A DNA stretch of 64,000 bases from Lophius americanus (taxonomy: Eukaryota > Chordata > Actinopteri > Lophiiformes > Lophiidae), in the NCBI GenBank assembly GCA_037951165.1, contig JBBDHG010000151.1, forward strand, positions 2,116,001 to 2,180,000. Direction: 5' to 3'. Shown here one piece after another: positions 21,059 to 31,954 of this stretch. The translations under genes were made by a program, and so were the position numbers. Below the pieces are notes generated by a model. That model worked only from the letters and a program-made list of their open reading frames with translations. It searched no databases and was not told the origin of the DNA. The first letter of the stretch is position 1. The number at the start of each line of letters is the position of its first letter.

Positions 21059-22764
21059 ATGGCATTCACTGAGAGCCATATTTCAATGCATGACCAGGTT
21101 TTGTTATTAAGCAGGCGAGGCAAATATTTAACTTGATGACCATTTAAACGGTTTCCCGGAGCTCTGTTTCTCGTCATATCCTCCCTGCTGGCGGAGCTTT
21201 TGTTAAAACAAACAGAAAAACTGTGTAATTGCACCAACTCTTCCACAGGTTAACACACGGCTTAATTAAGTGGAATAAAAAACACAAAAGTTTATACACT
21301 TGAATAAATTGGACCATAACAATGTGCATGAGTGGAAGAGATGTTTGCCAATGGATCTCCTGCTGCCTGTTTAAGTGGTACCACCCCCCCCACGTCGCGA
21401 ACCTCATCAGAGTCTTATCAGAACTAATCTCACCCATCATGTTATTACTCAGCTGTGAATGTGTGTTTATCCAAACGCGTGGGCCTGCAGCCATTAGTTG
21501 CGGTAACTTTGCAAGGGGCTGGGGTCACAGTGGGGTCAGCCAGCACTGTGTGGGCAGCCACAGGGATATAACTCTTGCACCCGCATGCGGAGCTGCTGCT
21601 TTCACTGCGAGGAGCTGGATTTACAATGGGATCCTGGGTGTCACGGAGTATTTCCTGGCCCCCTTTTTTTGAGATGACCTGACAGTAGAAAGTAAAACAC
21701 ATGAAGGAGGGTAAAAGTGCAAGAAGAGGGCCAGAGAGAGGAGGCCGAGGCGGAGTGTGAGAAATGAGACGGAGAGACGAGGAGTGCAGTGTGGGAAAGA
21801 AACGGAGGAAAGACACATAATATGATTAGTGCTCAGCCTCAGCTCTCTTTGTAGCTGGTCCAGGCGTTATCTGGGTCGGTGCCGCATACCAGACAAATGT
21901 AGCACTATGTCTCCTCGCTCCATCTCTTAGATGCTGCTAACGCAGCCATTATCTCAAAGATGTGATGATAGGGGATGTCCAGCAACACTCTCTCCAGTTA
22001 ATTATGGGCTGACTGGCTTCAGCCAGGTCGGTTTAACCATGATATCTTGTCTGAAGGCCACCGGAAATGTGGAAAAACTTCTTCCAAAACCCACAGCTGG
22101 CCATGTGACAGCAATTCTATGGAGTCCTTATCAGCCTTTCACTTCATTTAAGGTTTTTTTTTGCCATTTTGACATTCACAAAAGCAAAAGTTTTTAAACA
22201 ACTGAGAAGCGGAGCAAGTAGGAAATATGGCATCGGTGAAGAATTGTAGTTACGTTTAAGAGCCCATCCCTCATTCCCAGGAGGTGAAATGTAGCCGTGG
22301 GCAGGAGGACCGGCTTGACCCTGCAGTCGTCTGGGTAAATGCCGGAGTGAAAAATGTCTCATTCTACATTAGAGTTGGAGGGGGAAAGAATGACAGAAAC
22401 CGAATGAGACAAGGGGAGTCAAACAAATAATCTAGGGCATAAAAATGTTGAGTAATGTCATGGGAAAGTGGGAGAACAGAATGGGAGATAGTGGACTAAT
22501 GGACTGGGCTGGGCTATAAGTCTGCAGGTATCTTTGATAGCATCTCTCTGGCAGGCGTTTTCCTCACCGCAGTGTTTTCTCAATCATTCACAATGACTGC
22601 AAAAACGCCCGAGGTGATGGCTTCCACAAATTCCAGACATTTAAATGTACAGTGTGTTTACAGTACAGAAGATACTCCTAGAAGCCAGGGGTCAAATTAC
22701 ATCAACTGAACAACTTGAAATGATCTTCTGTTAACAGAAAAAAATATTTAAAAATATACTAGAG
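21059..22764. other. Unassigned interval
   Basis: No gene recognised. Short overlapping open frames up to 123 codons (21445-21816 -) are low-complexity S/P/L-rich and lack domains. A purine-rich run spans about 21700-21810. Confidence 0.3.
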
Positions 22765-22982
22765 TGGCTCAAGCCCGGATCAATGCTGAGGGTTGCGCCA
22801 GTAAAGGCATCCAACGTAAAACCTCTGCCAACTTCATATGCCGAATACAAAACTCATTTCCAAACCTGATTGGTTCGGGCCCGGGTTCACAAACAGAGGG
22901 GTACCGACCTATGAATGGAAACAGGCGATCCGCTGTGGCAACCCCAAAAGGGAACCGCCGTAAGACGAAGAAGAGGCAACAA
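22765..22982 (+). mobile_element. RTE-type LINE 3' end remnant
   Basis: 'gagggttgcgccagtaaaggcatcc', 'aacgtaaaacctctgcca', and the terminal 'gatccgctgtggcaacccc', 'aaaagggaaccgccgtaagacg', 'aagaagag' are the signature 3' untranslated end and tail of fish RTE-like retrotransposons. The coding part is absent here. Confidence 0.7.
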
Positions 22983-23082
22983 TGGAAAACAAACATCCAG
23001 GGAGGCAGCTCAGATTCTTCTTTGTTTCATAAAACAAAGGCATCAAAGTTTATCAAAGAGATAAAAGTCAGATGTAAGTCAT

Positions 23083-23335
23083 CAAGGTGGGTCTTTATTG
23101 GAATGTTCACCCTGTAAAATATACATGTTTAGAGTAAAATATGATATACTTACATGATAAAGTTAAACACGCTAAATCAGCATACTAAAACCAGAAGCAC
23201 GCTAGGTAAGGGTTTGACATCTTAGGCTGCAGAGGTATTTATTTAAATGGGTTCTTTGTAGTCATATCCCCAACCCTTCTAGCAAATTTGATGGAAATCC
23301 ATGGAGTACTTTAAGAGTGGAAAGATGCTTTAGGA
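23083..23335. repeat. Small repeat scraps (DR-A-like and DR-E-like)
   Basis: 'gtttagagtaaaatatgatatacttac' (23128-23154) matches minus-strand DR-A monomer wording. 'catatccccaacccttctagcaaatttgatg' (23263-23293) matches DR-E wording at 48-90 and 940-970. Both are short and diverged. Confidence 0.4.
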
Positions 23336-23349
23336 GATTATAGTTTGAT

Positions 23350-23810
23350 CAGCAGAAACGGAGAATAAAGTAAAAGTAGATGTTTATCATAGCAGATAAT
23401 GTGATTATTAGTCCTTTAGAAAGTCTTAGACTCTTCAGGGGGATTGTGACCAAAGAGTGTCCCCTCTGAACAGTGCCTGGTGTATCCCCTCTGTTGAGTA
23501 TGTATACTAGTGGTGGTGGCTGATGGCTCCGCAGAGACTGAACGAAGGATGACGCTGATGGACGTGCAAGGACTAGGCGGAGATCTGGAGGCGGAGGCTG
23601 CTTGTACCAGCAGCATGAAAGAAATAGATAATTGGAGTCTGAGTATGAATGGAATCGTATTTGGAAAGACAACAGCTGATGATGATAGGCTAATGATGAA
23701 GGTGTGTCACCGTGATTGGATGAAAGACGCGGATTTAGCACAGCTGATATCAAACGATGCCTCACACCACAAAGCAGGTCAGTGAGACCGAGCATGTGTG
23801 AATGGTAAGA
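23350..23810 (-). repeat. DR-C copy 1
   Basis: Aligns along its length with 37255-37740: 'agaaagtcttagactcttc', 'gggg...gtgtcccctctgaacagtg', 'tggtggtggctgatggctcc', 'aaggactaggcggagat', 'accagcagcatg', 'acagctgatgatgat', 'gtgattggatg', 'agctgatatcaa'. On the minus strand both copies read as a related proline/serine-rich peptide (SRSPPSPCTSISVI; PPEES). The minus strand is taken as sense because of this frame and the polyadenylation-like signal in the 37 kb copy. Not recognised as a known protein. Confidence 0.75.
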
Positions 23811-25637
23811 ATAATAAAGTGTAGGAGTAGTAACTCTGGCCCGAGTGTGCAAGAGGATAATCCTTTACGTTGCTGAAATGAATCTGGAGTGTAATCTGTT
23901 TCAGGGAACAAAATCACACCTAAAAACTAACCAAGGGCCTGGAACTCAGGTTGTCTGTTACAATGGAGGACAAACATGAGAAGTCTAGTTCATCTTTTTC
24001 TTTTTTTCCGCTGAGCCTGTTAGTAGAGCACACATTGGCTGTTTGGTCAGTAGGAAGTGAAAGGACTGCTTTGCTGATGGTGTTGCTTGCAGTGTGACTG
24101 AGGAGATCCGGCTTGTGGGAAGTGCAAGTTTTGACTGTTGCAGTGACTAATGGAAATCTGTTGGAAAACCAGGTTTCCATATCATCCACAGTTGATAGTT
24201 AATAGCTGAATAAAACATATTTGGGAAAAAGGTTCAACACATTGGCCCGGACAACCTGCTGCTTTTCCGACAAAGCGCACAAGCGTCTACCCAGAAACAT
24301 TTCGTTTTCATGCAAAATTAATCAAACGAAATGGAAAGAATAACAGGAAGAAAGTCGAAGGAAGAGAAAAATCATTTGGAGCTCTGAGAGGACGGAAAAA
24401 TGATGAAAAGAATTACAGCTAGAAACGAGACGGGAACTTTTTACAGCTGTGATTTAAGAGCTGGTTGCTCATCCGATGGGAGGATGTGGCTTTTAATAAG
24501 ATAGGGCAGTAAAAATGTGCTTGGATACCTGAGAGCTCTTTAAATCAATGAAGATGTTTGTTTGCAGAGCATTTAGATGAAAAAAAGAAAAGAAAAGAGG
24601 ATGACCTCGCCGAGGACATTAGCTTGATGGGAATGGAATTTAAAATGTTTTTCTATCAACCGTGATGCTGCAAACTAAGGGCTTCTCAGAGGCACGGATC
24701 ATTCGATTGAGCTGTACGAGTCATCATATTTATTTACGCGGGCTAGGTAGAGGAAATCTGTGTTTACAGGATGGTGGTACAACAGAAAAAAAACCACCAT
24801 CTGATTCATGTATCACGGCAGCGAGCACGTAGCCGGGCTACGTAGCTAAGACATACAATGTCAGCTGCGCCTTCCCTACGTGTTGTTTTATAGCCTCACC
24901 ATTCATCTTCCCATTCACACAACTATGCACGACCATTTGTCTCTGTTATGTTGCAGGATGTTGTAAATCCGACCACTAAGTGTGTGTTTGCTCTTATACG
25001 TGTATGTGTGAGTGTGTTTTCATCTCTGGTTTAAGTTACAAAAACATGCTTTTTTTTTTTTCTCGCAGTAACATTATTTCTGCCGACCGTTCCTACCAAC
25101 AACTTGACCGAGGAAAAAATCCAACAAAAAACCAGCATCGTGCTCATTTGTTCATTGAAAAGCAGTCGTCTTTTAATGGAGCCCAAGCCCATAATTGTTT
25201 CAAGGTGCTCCCGTACCTTCTGGCCATCTTGAGGGGCTTAATAATGAATATCCTGCGAGCATTAAGGAGCACAGAGGGATTTGGAGAATGAGAATGGAGG
25301 AGTTTTGTTGAAAATTAGAGAGCACCCAAATTACGTGCTAGAGAACGGATTGATTGGTGGTGTAAAACAGAGATACGTGGAGCCTTCATTAAAAAATCTC
25401 GCAAAAGCTGCAGCGCCCAATGGAAACGTATTCATCATGGCTTGGCAAACTTTCACACGGCTGATCATTTAAAGCAGCAGTAATTTAGGCTTTTTATATC
25501 AGGAGTAGATGATAAACGCTGGCAGGATAATGACGTACGGGATTATCACCTCACAGAAATGCCACGGCAGCCAAAAATGGTCTCAAAGTTCTACTGTGCT
25601 CTACCTTCCCACTACCTACCTGATACCCCTGTTTTCT
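23811..25637. other. Unassigned, largely single-copy-looking interval
   Basis: No gene recognised. 24200-24760 and 25370-25500 are non-repetitive with balanced composition (for example 'cattcatcatggcttggc', 'cagcagtaatttaggc'). They are possible conserved non-coding sequence, untested. Confidence 0.25.
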
Positions 25638-25730
25638 TGGGCCTACGCCGTTAGTCCCAATAGAGAGCAAGGGTATCCCTGCGTTGAACAAAGCGATCCC
25701 CCCATTTTACCCCTCAAAATTAAACGTGAC
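25638..25730 (-). repeat. DR-A fragment 7
   Basis: 'gggcctacgccgttagtccc' (degenerate hairpin end), 'gagcaagggtatccctgcgttg' and 'aaagcgatcccccc...cctcaaaattaaacgtga' match the terminal part of minus-strand DR-A. Confidence 0.7.
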
Positions 25731-25784
25731 TCGTCAATAATCTCGGTCCTTATCATGAGGTGACAGTTGAGACCGAAAGAATGA

Positions 25785-26060
25785 GGTCAAGGTTATAAGG
25801 GGCTGGAATGAAATTCCTTCGAAGGGGTGGCTTGGATTAGTTTTAGAGATAGGGTTTCAGGCAGGTCCAACTGGGAGGAGACCCCGAGGTAGACACCCAA
25901 CTCACTAGAGGGACGGATCTCATCTGGCATGGGAACGACTCGGGCCCTCCCTCCAGGATGAGCTGGAGAGTGTTTCTGGTGAGAGGGACATCTGGAATAC
26001 TCTTCTTAGTTTGCTGTCGCCATAAATTTGACCTTGGATAAACGGAAGACTTGGATGAAC
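25785..26060 (+). pseudogene. LINE C-terminal coding remnant
   Basis: In one plus-strand frame the conceptual peptide includes DELESVSGERDIWNTLLSLL. This matches the C-terminal EELExVAGERxVWxSLLxLL block of a common fish non-LTR retrotransposon ORF2. It is preceded by wording corresponding to 'caggcaggtccaactgggaggagaccccgagg' and followed by 'ggataaacggaagacttggatg', typical of that element's stop and 3' end. Frameshifts upstream show it is dead. It lies between oppositely oriented DR-A pieces (25638-25730 and 26071-26331). A second fragment of the same block is at 27998-28060. The exact LINE clade is not claimed. Confidence 0.75.
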
Positions 26061-26070
26061 GCAAGAACTG

Positions 26071-26331
26071 AGTTTTTTTCGGGCCATAATTTCTCAACCG
26101 TTGCTCTGATTCTGTCCAAACTTGGTGGATATGAATCGACTCCGGGAAATCTAGCCTGTATCAAAAATATCTGTAATAGTTAGTATTTTATTCACTAGAG
26201 GGAGCTGTTTGTTGGTTTTAACTTCATATTTAATTTGAGGAGTCCAATCAGGGGATTGCTTTTTCAATGCAGGGGATAAGGGGCGTTTGGGGTATATACC
26301 CTTACTGTCGGGGGCGACAGCATAGGTCTAC
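26071..26331 (+). repeat. DR-A copy 8 (3' half)
   Basis: 'ggccataatttctcaaccgttg', 'atgaatcgactccgg', a box 'cactagagggagct' (26193-26206), 'atttaatttgaggagtccaatcagggg', 'caatgcaggggataagggg' and a perfect terminal hairpin ctgtcgggggcgacag (26305-26320) followed by 'cataggtctac'. Confidence 0.85.
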
Positions 26332-26585
26332 TTTCACCGAATAGTTTTTTCATACTTGGTAAAAAATACGTAAAAACAGTGTTAAAGAAAAAATCCTGAG
26401 CCTCGCTGAGGCGACAGCGCTAACCACGACAACACCCTGCGGCTGACGCCACCTGTCACTCCAGCAGGGTTTATAGAATTCACTGTAAAATGTGACAATA
26501 GGAGGAGAGACTGTTTAGGGGCCTCTTTCCTACACTGTTTTGAGGGCCCAAATATTTGCCTGTCCTGACTCTGACCAACCTGAAG

Positions 26586-26586
<1 letters not shown>

Positions 26587-26657
<71 letters not shown>

Positions 26658-26678
26658 TCTCTCTCTTTCTCTCTCCCC
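26587..26678. repeat. (CT)n microsatellite
   Basis: Uninterrupted CT to about 26653, then imperfect to 26678. It produces RERERE or SLSLSL open frames that are not genes. Confidence 0.99.
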
Positions 26679-27997
26679 CTGATCGTCTGGTATGGCAGGA
26701 ATGTCACACATCACACACGCAGAGGCAGCCGCCGTCACGGCGACCACACACTTGAGTTTCAGGTCATTCGACAAGTGGCTTATCGGACCTTGAGGTAAAG
26801 GGACACCAGGCGGATGCCACACTAACTTACTCACACAAACCGTTCACAAGTATATATTTGGAAGAGGACTGAGAAAGATAGAAAATTGCACCCCCCGTTA
26901 GAATACCAAATTAAACAATAACTTTGAAGTTTTGGTACTTTCCCTGGAATTCCAGTGAACACTTACCGCCCAGCACCTACACGCAAAAATGCAGACTAAC
27001 CATCCCTTCTGGAGACACTTCAGACGATGACTATCTCACTCTCGGTGTGCCTGTTGGATCACTGTTACACCCCAGACACACAACCCTTGGAGCAGGTCAG
27101 CAGACAGGGGTCAGAGGTCAGTCTGCTCACCTAATGAAAGTCGGTGAATGATGGAGGTGCAGAGAGCTGCTGTGGAATGATGTAGAAAAAGGTCTTGCGC
27201 AGTGAAGAGATTGTTGTTTTTGAGCAGGTTCAGATCCCAAACCTCATTATATTTTAAATTTAAACAGAAATAAAAGGTGTTTTAGATGTTTCCCTTGGCC
27301 TTCCTGTAAAAGGCCATAGAACGAGAAGACGAATTCTCTGAGCTGATCATCAGACCCTCCCGGAGATGTGTTGCGGATATTCCTCCAGAGGACATGTCAT
27401 AATGTTTAGTTAAGGGGTTGAACTCCCTTCATGATGAGGTGCCTGTAGCTCCACACAGAAGGTAAACCTCATTCCAAGAAGACCCTCTAAAGTGTGCGCT
27501 TCACAGAACTACAAGAGGGAGCAAAGCGACAGATGCGGGAAGATAAAAAAGATAAATGTAGCAGGAGATCAGAGGGGACAGAGAGAAAGCCTGGAAGACA
27601 GGAAGTGGAGAAAGAATTATGTGACGTTAAATTAATTCAGAGGGAATCCGGTCATAAACGACAGCATGATGAAAAACTTTTAAAGTTTAGATGAGACCTT
27701 TCAAATGTTTCCTCCTGCAGCGCTGCCTTCTTTATGGCTGTGCCTGATATCATCTCTCCTTAATGGCCAATTATTTTTCTAGAGAAGACAAATGACTCAG
27801 CGCTTCTCAAATTAGACGTCCCTTCAGATGTCTTCTCCTTCTACGCTACTTCATGCCTACAGCTCATAGCTGAAGGATCTTCCAATGACCGGCTTCACTA
27901 ACAGAAAGAGTAGATTATACAGTATAGTTTAGTATAATCTTTTCACAGAGGCTATTCTTACTGAATGCAGTCATACTATTATTATTGTTGTACCGGG
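26679..27997. other. Unassigned interval
   Basis: No gene or dispersed repeat recognised. A small hairpin-like pair (ggccttcctgtaaaaggcc) is near 27298-27316. Confidence 0.3.
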
Positions 27998-28060
27998 AAC
28001 CTGAGCTGGAGAGTGTTGCTGGGGAGAGGGATGTTCAACCCAGTTCTGGCTGGATTTGCT
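27998..28060 (+). pseudogene. Short LINE C-terminal fragment
   Basis: 'gagctggagagtgttgctggggagagggatgtt' reads ELESVAGERDV, the same C-terminal block as the remnant at 25785-26060. Only about 12-20 codons are recognisable; the following 'aacccagttctggctgga' is probably the degraded remainder. Confidence 0.6.
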
Positions 28061-28205
28061 CCAATCCCCTCTCGCTGGCCTGTAGAGGATGAGCGTTTAC
28101 AGAAAAGGATTGATTTGAGTTGTTGAGCGAGCAAATCAAATAAGAAATGAGTAAATATGAAAGTAGAGATGAATGTGAATTATATGATATGGAGTCGTTA
28201 TCACT

Positions 28206-28663
28206 GCCGGGGATCCTTCGTATAACTCAAACTACCTCATGGATCATTTGCAAATTTCATACCGACATAGACCTTAGGGTGAGGAAGAACTGGATTTATT
28301 TGCGTAAAGATCAGATACATGTTTCCAACACTAGGGGGAGCTTTATCTCCAAACTTGTTCAGGCCATAACTTCTCAACAGTCTGATTTAGTCCAAAATTA
28401 GTGCCTATGAATCGACTGGATCATCTATCTCCAGTATATCATATTTTACTGTAATAGCTCTGCTTTCCCTCACTAGGCCCTAGTGAGTAAAAGCACTAGA
28501 GCCCCCTAGTTACTAGGGGGATCATTCTTTAATGAAATCAATGTTTTTCTGGACATGAATTTTGATTTGTGGAGGTTAATCAAGGGGATCGCTTGTATAA
28601 CGCCGGGGATCAGGGGCCTTTTGGTTATTATACCCTTACTTTCGGGGACGACAGCGTAGACAT
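28206..28663 (+). repeat. DR-A copy 9, with two box palindromes
   Basis: From 'ggggatccttcgtataactc' through 'cgacatagaccttagggtgaggaag', a box 'cactagggggagct' (28329-28342), monomer text and 'ataacgccggggatcaggggcc', to the terminal 'ttactttcggggacgacag' and 'cgtagacatag'. Between 28469 and 28520 the boxes are duplicated head to head, forming ctcactagg-c-cctagtgag and ccccctag-tta-ctaggggg palindromes. Confidence 0.85.
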
Positions 28664-28869
28664 AGAGTCACGTCATTTTTGATACATCACCAAGGTAATG
28701 TAACCATTAGGCAGACGCACTGTCTCTGCTGGTTGTCGGAGATTAGATGTCGATGTAAAAGCTGAGGACATTAACAGCTGATTTAACTCAGAAGAACGTT
28801 TTAAAAAGTGGTTTTAAAGTCCCTTTTCTCATGGCATTTACAGCAATTTTTATGAATTTGTCATAAACT

Positions 28870-28995
28870 ATTTTCTTGTGAAAACTACTTTCCCTGTCCT
28901 CTGCATCTTCCTCCGTGACACCAACCGACTGGATGTCCTGTCTCACCGCATTTATCTCCTGCCTGGCAGCTCCAGCTCCAGCATCCTTCTTGATC
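28870..28995 (-). pseudogene. RTE-type LINE C-terminal remnant
   Basis: The minus-strand frame reads AARQEINAVRQDIQSVGVTE followed by EDAEDRESS. This matches the C-terminal RGRPKxRFMDxVKEDMxxVG(V)xEEDAEDRxRW block of fish RTE-like ORF2 proteins. About 40 codons are recognisable; beyond EDAEDR the sequence departs from the family. It is a dead end-fragment with no neighbours from the same element. The RTE 3' tail type is seen separately at 22765-22982. Confidence 0.75.
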
Positions 28996-29300
28996 AAAAG
29001 TTAAACCTAAATGTTGGATCTTAATCTTCTCCTCCGAGAACTCACAATACTGGGGATCTGCGGATGAAGCGGCGTGATCCAGAGACCGCAAGGTGGGCCC
29101 ATATCAAGCCCGGTCGGTCGGTCGGGTCGCCTCGGTGTGACGTCAATGACCCTGGTTACATCATTGATGATGTGTCCATGTCACATCAAAACTAAATGTT
29201 GAACCTAAAGGTATTCCTGTCATAATATGAAGCAGATTGTGTCGTAGACACGGGCAAAAACACGACTAGGACAGTTTTACACCCAGCAGGATATCGACTA

Positions 29301-29302
<2 letters not shown>

Positions 29303-29339
<37 letters not shown>
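29303..29339. repeat. (TG)n microsatellite
   Basis: Perfect TG array. A (CGGT)n-like stretch lies nearby at about 29111-29127. Confidence 0.98.
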
Positions 29340-29342
<3 letters not shown>

Positions 29343-30427
29343 ATCATTTCACGATGGCTGGAGGTCGTAGTAGTTAAAAAAGGCGGCTCCGTTTAGATTT
29401 AGGTTCCAACAGGAATGTTAACCGCCCAAATGAATCGGTTAAATCATACAGTTCATGTGTTGAAAGAAAACCTATGTAGAAGTTATGGATTGTGATTTAA
29501 AGTTTAATAGGCATCCGATGAAAAAGTAGAGAAAAAAAATAAAAAATGTATGAACTATGATGAAGAGAGGAGCAAAATGACAGGAAATGAAACGTGTGTG
29601 ACTCTAATTCATTGGGGGATGTTGACTTAAATGTTCTTTCTGGTGATTCATAGGACGGACACAGACATTATTTTAGTTTTAAGCACCTACAGTCGAGACT
29701 ATCCACTTTCTTTTTCGATGTATTTTGAATCAAAGGAAATCAGAAGTCTTTTTTGGTCTTTAGTCAAACAACGGCGCAGATATTTTTAATCCCTTTCTGA
29801 GACATCCGGTTATTTTTTTAACAGTTGGGTCAATCCAGTTGAGCCAAAATCAACATTTGTGCCGTTTTACTCTTATTCCTCACAGGATCAATCTGATCGT
29901 CATCGGATGACAAACACGTAAGGACGCAGCTTTCCAGAACCTGTTCTGAGTGGCGTATTTATTTTGAACCGCACACGGCTCCAGGCCAGCTTGACGGGCT
30001 TCTTAAAGCTATCCTGAGATAAACTCTGAAGGGAAACCAGCTACTAGATGTTTCCACTGGACCCTCGCTCTCATAATCTGGTTCATAGATCAGGGCAATA
30101 TTATATTTGTCCAATATTTGTAAAGCCACAGCAGCAAATAGGGAAAAACAGGATTAAATAGAGAATAAAACAAGATATACACTAAAGAAATATCAAAAGG
30201 TATATAAACATATACATATTTAAGTAGACATACATGTAAATAAAGATCAATATTATATAAATACATGGGAATACTACGTAAGATGGCATATATAGTGAAT
30301 TAAAAAGAATATTATAGAATGATATCGCGTGTTGAGTTGGTTCTTGTTGATGTCGCCGTCACCTTGTCTTTGTCAAAGAGACAAAAAAAGAACTTATTCC
30401 AGATTGCGAGGTTTGTTAGTTCTGATG
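29340..30427. other. Unassigned interval
   Basis: No gene recognised. 30110-30320 is markedly AT-rich (repeated ATATA/TATAAA words) without a clear tandem unit. Confidence 0.35.
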
Positions 30428-30690
30428 ATGGGTGATGTCAGAAAGTCTTCGGCGCTCAGACTCTTCAGGAGGAGTTTTTGCCACAGAAGGGCGTGCCCCG
30501 CCCCCCGTCATGGCGGCGGATTACTCTGCTGGGTGGCATGAAATGATGCGGCGGGTTAATGAGCAAAGAAGACGAGGTGGCGACAGGAAGGAGGAGGATG
30601 GCGTGGATACCAGCAGCATGAACCCGCTTGCAGATGCTCACACCGAAGATGAGTGGACTGTTTACGTTGGCACCGGTCCTCCATGATTTA
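30428..30690 (-). repeat. DR-C copy 2 (partial)
   Basis: 'cagaaagtcttcggcgctcagactcttcagg' and 'ataccagcagcatgaacc' match the 23.4 and 37.3 kb copies, with 'ggcggattactctgctggg' between them. The interior has diverged and is GC-richer. Confidence 0.65.
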
Positions 30691-30727
30691 AATAGCTGCA
30701 ATCACTGTTTTTTGCCTGGAACACAGA

Positions 30728-30867
30728 GTCAGGAACGACGATGTCAGGAACGACGATATCAGGAACGACGATGTCAGGAACGACGATGTCAGGAACGACG
30801 ATGTCAGGAACGACGATGTCAGGAACGACGATGTCAGGAACGACGATGTCAGGAACGACGATGTCAG
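30728..30867. repeat. 15-bp minisatellite, nine copies
   Basis: The unit 'gtcaggaacgacgat' is repeated nine times from 30728, with a single variant (atc for gtc at 30758), and ends in a partial unit (gtcag). Because 15 is a multiple of 3 and the unit lacks stops in several frames, it stays open on both strands (QERRC repeats on +, IVVPD repeats on -). This is a length artefact, not evidence for a protein. Confidence 0.98.
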
Positions 30868-31954
30868 TCCGTCCGTCACTTTGACTGAAGAGTCTCAGCA
30901 GCATTCATGGTCCCAAAAGTAACTCAAGTGATCGCTTGACTCCCACAGCCTCACATATGTAGTTAATCATCGTATTGCAGTAAGTATTCAATTCAAGCAC
31001 AGTCACAGGCACAGAAGATGATTCAGGCTTTTTTTTAGATACTTTTGAACGGACAAAGAATTGATGAACGAGAATGGGATGTAAGCGAGTGTGATGCGAA
31101 TGCTGGGAAGCAGGTAGGCGGCGCTGATCCTCAGTCGCAGGAAAAACAGAAGCCCTTTTTTGTGCAGCGACGTCGCATTGAAGCCGCTTCTCTATGGCGC
31201 CTTTGTTTATTTACACTGAACAAAACGTCAGAAGAACCAGACTATCAATTTAAATATCAAGCTGGCGTTCCGCATGCGAAAGGCGTGACATTGCCGGCGG
31301 TGCTTCTGTCTGGTTTTGACTGTATTTTTAGCGCTTTGCTCTCCAAACAATGGTTTAGCTTCATCAGCTTCTTCATAAGCTGTATCACCCCCACTCCCCC
31401 CCCCCCCCCCTTCTGCCTATATCCTGTCTGACTTCAGCTGTCCAATCAGTGAAGAACCATGCGCCCAGAACATCTTTTATAACATCAAACAAATCAATTG
31501 ATAAAACCTTCATTATTAGATGGCGGCTAATCTCATCTTCTGCGCTCGTCACGCCCTGAATTAGCTTCTAATGGATGCTCGCCGCTTTTAAGACCACTGT
31601 TTGTGGGCAGCGCTCATAAAATGTCGCTAAAATCGTATTTAGGCATTGAATTTATACAGATGTCCGTTTCATCTCTGTTACTACCTCGGGTGCTGTTTCA
31701 GAGATGGAAAAACTGCCCAACCAACATGACATTTCTGTCGCATCTATAAAGAGAAGGATGTGAGATAATGAGGGTATTTGATGAGACAGACTGGTTTTAT
31801 CATCCTGAGAAAATAAAGAATTGTACTAAATGATGCTCAGTCGCAGGCATCAAACATTACAGACTAATATATGTATATAATCTATATGTCTCTTGTCTCT
31901 CATTTCTGTCCAAAGATTTTTTTACTCATTGTCACATACTCATTTTTCTCTCCC
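30868..31954. other. Unassigned interval with a candidate conserved non-coding stretch
   Basis: A poly-C run lies at 31394-31411. 31440-31700 is non-repetitive and dense in homeodomain-type cores (ATTA/TAAT near 31512, 31527, 31560 and 31570), the texture of developmental enhancers. A 128-codon frame at 31045-31431 has no domain. Untested. Confidence 0.25.

Noticed and set aside
23349..23852. 167-codon minus-strand frame
   Set aside because: Lies within the DR-C repeat; the related frame in the 37 kb copy is in a different state of decay, so it is repeat sequence rather than a host gene.
26382..26834. 150-codon minus-strand frame with RERERE stretch
   Set aside because: Created by the CT microsatellite.
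30628..30888. Possible repeat protein QERRC(n)
   Set aside because: Artefact of the 15-bp minisatellite, equally open on the other strand.
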